NCBI RefSeq assembly: GCF_001612965.1
Contig: NZ_BDBL01000064.1
Location: 1-36,713, forward strand
From: Nocardia kruczakiae NBRC 101016
Lineage (GTDB): Bacteria > Actinomycetota > Actinomycetes > Mycobacteriales > Mycobacteriaceae
DNA length: 36,713 bases
Direction of reading: 5' to 3'
The translations under genes were made by a program, and so were the position numbers. Shown here in pieces: positions 31,416 through 36,713 of this stretch. The notes below the pieces were generated by a model that saw only the letters and a list, made by a program, of their open reading frames with translations, had not been told where the DNA came from and made no database searches. Position 1 is the stretch's first letter. Each line of letters starts with the position of its first letter.

Positions 31416-32768
31416 TCATACCGGCCGCGGGATCTCGCTACCGACTCGAGCCCAGCGCCCCGACAGTGCCCGCCAGCTCACCGCAAGCAGGCGCAGCAGG
31501 ATGAAGGCGCTCAGCCCGGACCAGATCCCGGCGATACCCCAGTCGAAGCTCAGCGACAACCAGATGGCGGGCAGGAAACCCAGCAGCGCCGCGGCCATCG
31601 TCGTGTTGCGCAGATACGAGGCGTCGCCCGCGCCCAGCAATACGCCGTCGAGCGCGAAGACCACCCCGGCGGCGGGAATGAGTGGCACGAAGAACCACCA
31701 GATGACATGCACCCGGTCCAGGACCGCCGGATCGTCGGTGAACACCTGGGGGATGACGGTGTACCCAGCGGCGAAAATCACCGCGAGCACCACCGCGAAG
31801 ACGGTGGACCACAGTGTGATCCGGCGCGCCAGCACGCGCGCGCCGGAGGCGTCACCGGAGCCCAGCGCCGCGCCGGTGAGGGTCTGCGCCGCGATGGCCA
31901 GCGAATCCAGCGTCAGGGCAAGGAAATTCCACAACTGCAGCACGAGCTGATGGGCGGCCACCGAGGCGGCGCCGAACCGGGCGGCGACCGCGCCGGCGGA
32001 GACGAAACAGGCCTGGAACGCCAGACTCCGGACGATCAGATCCCGGCCGAGCACCAGCTGCGCGCGCATGACCCGCGGATGCGGGCGCAGCGGCACCCGC
32101 CGGCGCATCAGCGCGGCCACGAACAATCCGCCCGAGACCATCTGCCCGGCCACATTGGCCACTGCCGAGCCGGCCAGTTCCATCCGGGGCGCGCCCAGCA
32201 GGCCGTGCACCAGCAGCGGACACAGCAGAGCCGAGACAACCAGTCCCGCAATCACATACACCAACGGCCGACGCGTCTGCTGCACACCGCGCAACCAGCC
32301 GTTACCGGCCATGGTCAGCAGGATCAACGGAACCCCGAACAGCGCGATCCGCAACCAGCGCAACGCCTCGTCCGCGATATCGTCGCCACCGGCGATCACA
32401 TCCACGACCGGTCGTGCGAACACCTGCAGCACAACCACGATCGTCAGGCCGGCCGCCCCGGCGAGCCAACTCGCCTGCACCCCTTCGGCAATCGCGCCGC
32501 GTTCGTCACCGGCGCCGTGGCGGCGCGCGGAGCGGGCGGTGGTCCCGTAACTCAGGAACGTCAACTGCGTGCTGACCTGTCCGAGTATCAGACCGCCCAC
32601 GGCGAGGCCCGCGAGCGCCAGCGCCCCCAGCCGGCCCACCACCGCCATATCGAACAGCAGGTAGATCGGTTCGGCGACAAGCACTCCCAGCGTCGGGATC
32701 GCGATGCCGAGAATGCGGCGCGGACCCGCATCGTGAACGGTAGAGCTGCCGACGGCGTCCACCGCCAT
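31416..32768 (-). CDS. dinF: MATE family efflux transporter, DinF type
   Basis: 450 residues from ATG 32768, 2 bp after the nrnA stop. About 12 hydrophobic segments are arranged as two similar halves. IPTLGVLVAEPIYLLFDMAVVG is the usual MATE entry (split), and LRNTTMAAALLGFLPAIW lies near the end. MATE transporters export cationic compounds using Na+ or H+ gradients. The nrnA-dinF order matches M. tuberculosis. No LexA box was found at this gene despite the name. Confidence 0.93.
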   Translation of the reverse strand: MAVDAVGSSTVHDAGPRRILGIAIPTLGVLVAEPIYLLFDMAVVGRLGALALAGLAVGGLILGQVSTQLTFLSYGTTARSARRHGAGDERGAIAEGVQASWLAGAAGLTIVVVLQVFARPVVDVIAGGDDIADEALRWLRIALFGVPLILLTMAGNGWLRGVQQTRRPLVYVIAGLVVSALLCPLLVHGLLGAPRMELAGSAVANVAGQMVSGGLFVAALMRRRVPLRPHPRVMRAQLVLGRDLIVRSLAFQACFVSAGAVAARFGAASVAAHQLVLQLWNFLALTLDSLAIAAQTLTGAALGSGDASGARVLARRITLWSTVFAVVLAVIFAAGYTVIPQVFTDDPAVLDRVHVIWWFFVPLIPAAGVVFALDGVLLGAGDASYLRNTTMAAALLGFLPAIWLSLSFDWGIAGIWSGLSAFILLRLLAVSWRALSGRWARVGSEIPRPV

Positions 32769-32770
32769 GG

Positions 32771-33787
32771 TCAGCTCTCCCGGCCGAGCGCCAATTCCGC
32801 GAGCAGATCGCCCACCACGTTCTCGGCGGTGCCGTGAGTGGTGTAGCCGGCGGCGTAACGGTGGCCGCCCCCGCCCAGACCGGTCGCGACGCGGGCGACG
32901 TCGACGGCATCGCCGGTGCCCACACCGCTGTCGCGCGAGCGCAGCGATACCGTCCAGCAGCCGGCATCGGTGCGCGATTGTTTGAATACCGCCGCGACAT
33001 CCGCCTCGGCGGTGGTGCGGACGACGTCGATGACGCTTTCCACCTCCTCCGACCGCAATCCGTCGGAGTCGTCACTGTGGACGAAGGCGTAGACGAGGCC
33101 GGCGCCACCGGCCGCTCGCGGTTCCAGCCGCGCCGATCCGAGCACCCGCGACAACATCGGCAACCAGCCGAAGGGATGGGTGTCCATCAGCGTGCGCGTG
33201 ATTCCCGCCCCGTCGATTCCGGTGGCCAGCAAACGATCGGCTAGCAGATGCGTGCCCGGGCCGCCCCAGCGAAAACACCCCGTGTCGGTGACCAGACCGG
33301 CGAACAGGCAGTGCGCGATATCCCGGTCGATCTCCTCGCCCCAGGCATCGAACAGGCGCGCCAGCACACTGGTGGTGGACTCCGCGGTCTCGTCGATCAG
33401 GTTCACATCGCCGAAGCGGGTGTTGGAGCGATGGTGGTCGATCACGACAGTGGTTGCGGCGCCGTCGATTCGGTCCGCGAGCGCGCCGAGGCGCCCGACG
33501 CTGCCGCAGTCGACGGTGACCAGCACATCCACCCGCGCCGCGACCTGTTCGGCCGGCACCAGATACTCCACGCCCGGCAGCGAGCGCATCGATGCCGGAA
33601 GTTCGGCCGGCTCGGCGAACGACACCTGCACCGGCACCCCGCGCCGATGCAGCACCTGCGCCAGCGCCAGCCCACTGCCGACGGTGTCGGCGTCCGGCTG
33701 CACATGACACAGCACGGTCACCGATCGCGCGGCCGCCAATACCTCGACGGCCGCGGCCGGATCCGCCGACGACGTCACAGCTGTCAT
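32771..33787 (-). CDS. nrnA: Bifunctional oligoribonuclease / pAp phosphatase (DHH-DHHA1)
   Basis: 338 residues from ATG 33787. DHH-family motifs are seen: CHVQPDADTVGSGLAL (27-42), TVDCGSVG, VVIDHHRSN and, in the DHHA1 domain, GLGGGGHRYAAGY. It degrades short RNA oligonucleotides and, in mycobacteria, cyclic dinucleotide products, and dephosphorylates 3'-phosphoadenosine 5'-phosphate. It lies between rbfA (82 bp upstream) and dinF (2 bp downstream) as in M. tuberculosis, suggesting one transcript from infB onward. Confidence 0.95.
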   Translation of the reverse strand: MTAVTSSADPAAAVEVLAAARSVTVLCHVQPDADTVGSGLALAQVLHRRGVPVQVSFAEPAELPASMRSLPGVEYLVPAEQVAARVDVLVTVDCGSVGRLGALADRIDGAATTVVIDHHRSNTRFGDVNLIDETAESTTSVLARLFDAWGEEIDRDIAHCLFAGLVTDTGCFRWGGPGTHLLADRLLATGIDGAGITRTLMDTHPFGWLPMLSRVLGSARLEPRAAGGAGLVYAFVHSDDSDGLRSEEVESVIDVVRTTAEADVAAVFKQSRTDAGCWTVSLRSRDSGVGTGDAVDVARVATGLGGGGHRYAAGYTTHGTAENVVGDLLAELALGRES

Positions 33788-33869
33788 CTCCAAGCTCGAT
33801 TCTCCGGCGAGAGAACCGGGGCACCGCCTCGCGAACCCGGCCCCTCCACCGCATCGACCGCCGTGGCGG

Positions 33870-34313
33870 TCAGTCTTCCTCGTCGGGGTCGGGTTTGTAG
33901 GGATCGGCGTCGCCGGCATGGGTGGCATTGGCCGCGACCTGCGCCACCTTCTCGTCGGCCGCACGTGCCTTCGCCAGCAGCTGTTCCATCTCGCGCGCCG
34001 CATCCGGCACGGTGTCGAGGACGAAACTCAGCGACGGCGTGAACTTGATCCCGGTGGCCGCGCCCACCTTGGAGCGCAGCACCCCCTTGGCCTTCTCCAG
34101 TCCGGCCGCGGCGCCCGCGAAATCCGGTTCGGCGGCGAGGGTTTCACCCATCACCGTGTAATAGACGGTCGCCTCCCGCAGGTCACCGGTCACCTTGGCA
34201 TCGGTGACGGTGACGAAACGCAGCCGCGGATCCTTGATCTCGTATTCGATCGCCGTCCCGACGATCGTGACGATCCGCTTCGCGAGTCGGCGTGCCCTGG
34301 CCTGATCCACCAT
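33870..34313 (-). CDS. rbfA: Ribosome-binding factor A
   Basis: 147 residues from ATG 34313 with GAGGAGG upstream. The KH-like core has RRLAKRIVTIVGTAIEYEIKDPRL (split), FVTVTDAKVTGDLREATVYYTV and GIKFTPSLSFVLD. An acidic tail follows (DPYKPDPDEED). It helps maturation of the 5' end of 16S rRNA in the 30S subunit and matters in the cold. It follows the DUF503 gene closely. Confidence 0.97.
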   Translation of the reverse strand: MVDQARARRLAKRIVTIVGTAIEYEIKDPRLRFVTVTDAKVTGDLREATVYYTVMGETLAAEPDFAGAAAGLEKAKGVLRSKVGAATGIKFTPSLSFVLDTVPDAAREMEQLLAKARAADEKVAQVAANATHAGDADPYKPDPDEED

Positions 34314-34336
34314 GGCGGGCCCTCCTCACTTGTCAT

Positions 34337-34626
34337 TCAGTCTTCGGGTCCGAAGATGCGGCGGCGTACTGCCAGCAACTGTAACTCCGGACGGGCCGCC
34401 ACGTGGCGTTCACACTTGTCCAGCACCGCTGTGAGATGTCCATCTCGGAGCTGACCAGCGCGACGCCCAACTGTGAGCGGCGGTGTTGATCGTGATCCCC
34501 GCCCTCGACCGCGCTGACGCCGAAGCGCTGCAGTTCGGCCAGTATCGGGCGGATCACCGACCGCTTTTCCTTCAACGAGTGCACATCGCCGAGCAGGATG
34601 TCGAACTCCAATGCACCGACGAACAA
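34337..34626 (-). pseudogene. DUF503 family protein, frameshifted
   Basis: Starts at TTG 34626 with GAGGTGAG 5 nt upstream; the first frame gives the family N-terminus (FVGALEFDILLGDVHSLKEK) and continues to VALVSSEM. The family C-terminus then reads in another frame as HLTAVLDKCERHVAARPE and RRRIFGPED, ending at TGA 34339-34337. One missing G at GAGATGGACATC (around 34438-34444; expected GATGGGACATC) restores a normal protein of about 96 residues. In the uncorrected frame the ORF ends at 34333 with an unrelated tail. Small DUF503 proteins between infB and rbfA are common in actinobacteria; function unknown. Confidence 0.75.
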
Positions 34627-34667
34627 CGGCTCACCTCTTCACATGTCGCGACGAGCGCCCCGCGAAG

Positions 34668-34711
34668 CGAACGTCACGTTCGGTCGATGTCTGCACCGAA
34701 CGTGACGTTCG
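34668..34711. repeat. 17-bp-arm inverted repeat after infB
   Basis: CGAACGTCACGTTCGGT (34668-34684), a 10-bp loop, and its exact complement ACCGAACGTGACGTTCG (34695-34711). Each arm also contains a self-palindrome GAACGT-N-ACGTTC. It begins 15 bp after the infB stop in the direction of transcription and ends 41 bp before the DUF503 start. It may be a terminator/attenuator, although no T-run follows. Confidence 0.75.
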
Positions 34712-34726
34712 TTCACTGTGGACGAC

Positions 34727-36713
34727 TCAGTCGCGCGGCTTCTCCCGAAGCTCGTAGGCCTCGATGATGTCGCCTTCCTTGATGTCGTTGTAGCCCAACG
34801 TCATACCGCACTCGAAGCCCTCGCGGACCTCGGTGGCGTCGTCCTTCTCGCGGCGCAGCGACTGGATCGTCGTATCGGCGATCACCACGCTGTCGCGCAG
34901 CAGGCGGGCCTTGGCGTTGCGCTTGACCGTCCCGGAGGTGATCATGCAGCCGGCGATGTTGCCGAACTTCGAGGAGCGGAACACCGCGCGGATCTCGGCG
35001 CGACCCAGTTCGGCCTCTTCGTAGATCGGCTTGAGCATGCCCTTGAGGGCCTTCTCGATCTCGTCGATGGCCTGGTAGATCACCGAGTAGTAGCGGATGT
35101 CCACACCCTCGCGGTTGGCGAGTTCGGTGGCCTTGCCCTCGGCCCGGACGTTGAACCCGATGATGATCGCGTTCGACGCCGAGGCCAGGTTGACGTTGGT
35201 CTCGGTGACACCACCGACACCGCGGTCGATGACCCGCAGCCGGACCTCGTCGCTGATCTCGATGCCGAGCAGCGCCTCTTCGAGGGCCTCGACCGTACCG
35301 GAGTTGTCGCCCTTGAGGATCAGGTTGAGCTCCGACGTCTCCTTCAGAGCGGCATCCAGATCTTCCAGGCTGATCCGCTTGCGGCTGCGCGCGGCCAGAG
35401 CGTTGCGCTTGCGCGCGTTGCGCCGGTCGGCGATCTGGCGGGCGATGCGGTCCTCCTCGACGACGAGCAGGTTGTCGCCCGCGCCCGGCACCGAGGTGAA
35501 ACCGATGACCTGCACCGGACGCGACGGCAGCGCCGCGTCCACATCCTCGCCGTGTTCGTCGACCATGCGGCGGACGCGACCGTAGGCGTCACCGGCCACG
35601 ATCGAGTCACCGACGCGCAAGGTACCGCGCTGCACCAGCACGGTGGCCACCGGACCACGGCCGCGGTCCAGATGCGCCTCGATGGCGACACCCTGGGCGT
35701 CCATATCCGGGTTGGCCCGCAGGTCCAGTGCGGCGTCCGCGGTCAGCACCACGGCCTCGAGCAGGGCTTCGATATTGGTGCCCTGACGCGCCGAGATGTT
35801 GACGAACATGGTGTCGCCGCCGTACTCCTCGGCCACCAGGTTGTATTCGGTGAGCTGCTGGCGGACCTTCTCCGGGTTCGCGCCTTCCTTGTCGATCTTG
35901 TTGACCGCCACCACGATCGGCACGTCCGCGGCCTGCGCGTGGTTGATGGCCTCCACCGTCTGCGGCATGACGCCGTCGTCGGCGGCGACCACGAGGATCG
36001 CGATGTCGGTGGCCTTGGCACCACGGGCACGCATGGCGGTGAACGCCTCGTGACCCGGGGTGTCGATGAAGGTGATCAGGCGCTCTTCGTCGTTGACGTT
36101 GGTGAGGACCTGGTAGGCACCGATGTGCTGGGTGATACCGCCGGCCTCGCCCTCGCGGACGTTGGTCTTGCGGATCGTGTCCAGCAGTCGGGTCTTACCG
36201 TGGTCGACGTGACCCATGACGGTCACGACCGGCGGGCGGACCTGCAGGTCCTCCTCGTCGCCCTCGTCCTCGCCGTAGCTGAGGTCGAAGCTCTCCAGCA
36301 GCTCGCGGTCCTCGTCCTCGGGCGAGACCACGTGCACGACGTAGTTCATCTCGCCGCCGAGCAGCTCGAAGATCTCGTCGTTCACCGACTGGGTCGCGGT
36401 GACCATCTCACCGAGGTTGAACAGCACCTGCACCAGCGAGGCCGGGTTGGCGTTGATCTTCTCGGCGAAGTCCGACAGCGAGGCGCCGCGAGCAAGACGG
36501 ATGATCTCGCCGTTGCCGCGGGGCAGCCGCACACCGCCGACCGACGGTGCCTGCATGTTCTCGTATTCGGCGCGTTTCGCCCGCTTCGACTTGCGGCCCT
36601 TGCGGGGGGCGCCACCGGGACGGCCGAAGGCACCCGCGGCACCGCCGCGACCGCCGCCACCGCCCGGACGACCACCGCCGCCACCGGGACGACCGCGGAA
36701 ACCACCGGCCACG
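34727..36713 (-). CDS. infB: Translation initiation factor IF-2, C-terminal part (runs off right edge)
   Basis: 661 visible residues; the 5' end lies outside the window. A Gly/Arg-rich low-complexity tail (first 40 residues here) and an IF2 N-terminal helical domain lead to the GTPase: G1 MGHVDHGKT (about 166-174), DTPGHEAFTAMRARGA and NKIDKEGANPEKV. Domains II-IV follow, with IIGFNVRAEGKATELANREGVDI (split) and the C-terminal fMet-tRNA-binding domain ending VIEAYELREKPRD-like. It delivers initiator tRNA to the 30S subunit. It probably heads the operon continuing to DUF503, rbfA, nrnA and dinF. Confidence 0.98.
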   Translation of the reverse strand, partial: VAGGFRGRPGGGGGRPGGGGGRGGAAGAFGRPGGAPRKGRKSKRAKRAEYENMQAPSVGGVRLPRGNGEIIRLARGASLSDFAEKINANPASLVQVLFNLGEMVTATQSVNDEIFELLGGEMNYVVHVVSPEDEDRELLESFDLSYGEDEGDEEDLQVRPPVVTVMGHVDHGKTRLLDTIRKTNVREGEAGGITQHIGAYQVLTNVNDEERLITFIDTPGHEAFTAMRARGAKATDIAILVVAADDGVMPQTVEAINHAQAADVPIVVAVNKIDKEGANPEKVRQQLTEYNLVAEEYGGDTMFVNISARQGTNIEALLEAVVLTADAALDLRANPDMDAQGVAIEAHLDRGRGPVATVLVQRGTLRVGDSIVAGDAYGRVRRMVDEHGEDVDAALPSRPVQVIGFTSVPGAGDNLLVVEEDRIARQIADRRNARKRNALAARSRKRISLEDLDAALKETSELNLILKGDNSGTVEALEEALLGIEISDEVRLRVIDRGVGGVTETNVNLASASNAIIIGFNVRAEGKATELANREGVDIRYYSVIYQAIDEIEKALKGMLKPIYEEAELGRAEIRAVFRSSKFGNIAGCMITSGTVKRNAKARLLRDSVVIADTTIQSLRREKDDATEVREGFECGMTLGYNDIKEGDIIEAYELREKPRD

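Noticed and set aside
31416..32768. SOS control of dinF.
   Set aside because: No TCGAAC-N4-GTTCGA-like site lies near its start. The only such box is at 29980-29995, facing another gene.

Overview
This is a GC-rich actinobacterial chromosome segment, most likely from a Nocardiaceae member such as Nocardia or a close relative. The evidence is the proteins and gene order resembling those around rnj-dapA, dapB, pepR-pnp-rpsO-ribF-mntR, truB-pptT-pptH and dinF-nrnA-rbfA-infB of Mycobacterium tuberculosis, plus GTG/TTG starts and several probable leaderless transcripts (a TANNNT -10 box about 6 nt before the start codon). Genus assignment is inference. No tRNA, rRNA, CRISPR array, insertion sequence or phage gene was seen.

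Layout. 1-7.6 kb: the 5' end of rnj, dapA, an autoregulated-looking ribbon-helix-helix gene, a three-gene two-component cluster (response regulator, histidine kinase, degenerate kinase-like membrane protein), a flavodoxin-like protein, a small membrane protein, dapB and a zinc alcohol dehydrogenase. 7.7-10.9 kb: a membrane-anchored pentapeptide-like protein with a 12-residue period, then an MFS exporter divergent from an ArsR-type repressor, with two matching inverted repeats between them. 10.8-17.5 kb: a conserved housekeeping run pepR, pnp, rpsO, ribF and, divergently, mntR. The ribF/mntR promoter region holds three near-identical 52-bp repeats with internal hairpins.

17.5-27.7 kb is an accessory catabolic island between mntR and truB. 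It has four transcription units in two divergent pairs: (A) aldehyde dehydrogenase (frameshifted) then tartrate/D-malate-type dehydrogenase; (B) class III aminotransferase then DUF3830; (C) 2-hydroxyacid dehydrogenase then amidase; (D) two Asp/Glu racemase-superfamily paralogues then a GntR/FCD regulator. Both divergent promoter regions carry the same 15-bp sequence TTGTCAACAATCCGA, containing a typical FCD-type operator (TTGT-CA-ACAA) placed over the promoters. This ties all four units to the local regulator. The substrate is unknown and the island has no transporter. Set between units B and C is an unrelated two-gene module: a Sec-exported, four-cysteine protein that resembles small RNase-type toxins, overlapping a small cytosolic partner that could be its immunity protein. 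A 41-bp inverted repeat precedes it.

27.7-36.7 kb returns to housekeeping: truB and pptT (which seems to start at ATC), a GNAT acetyltransferase and a small gene behind a LexA/SOS-type box that together separate pptT from pptH, then pptH, dinF, nrnA, rbfA, a frameshifted DUF503 gene, a 17-bp-stem inverted repeat, and infB running off the right edge. The two frameshifts (aldehyde dehydrogenase and DUF503) both look like loss of one base from a short C or G run, so sequencing error must be excluded before calling them pseudogenes.
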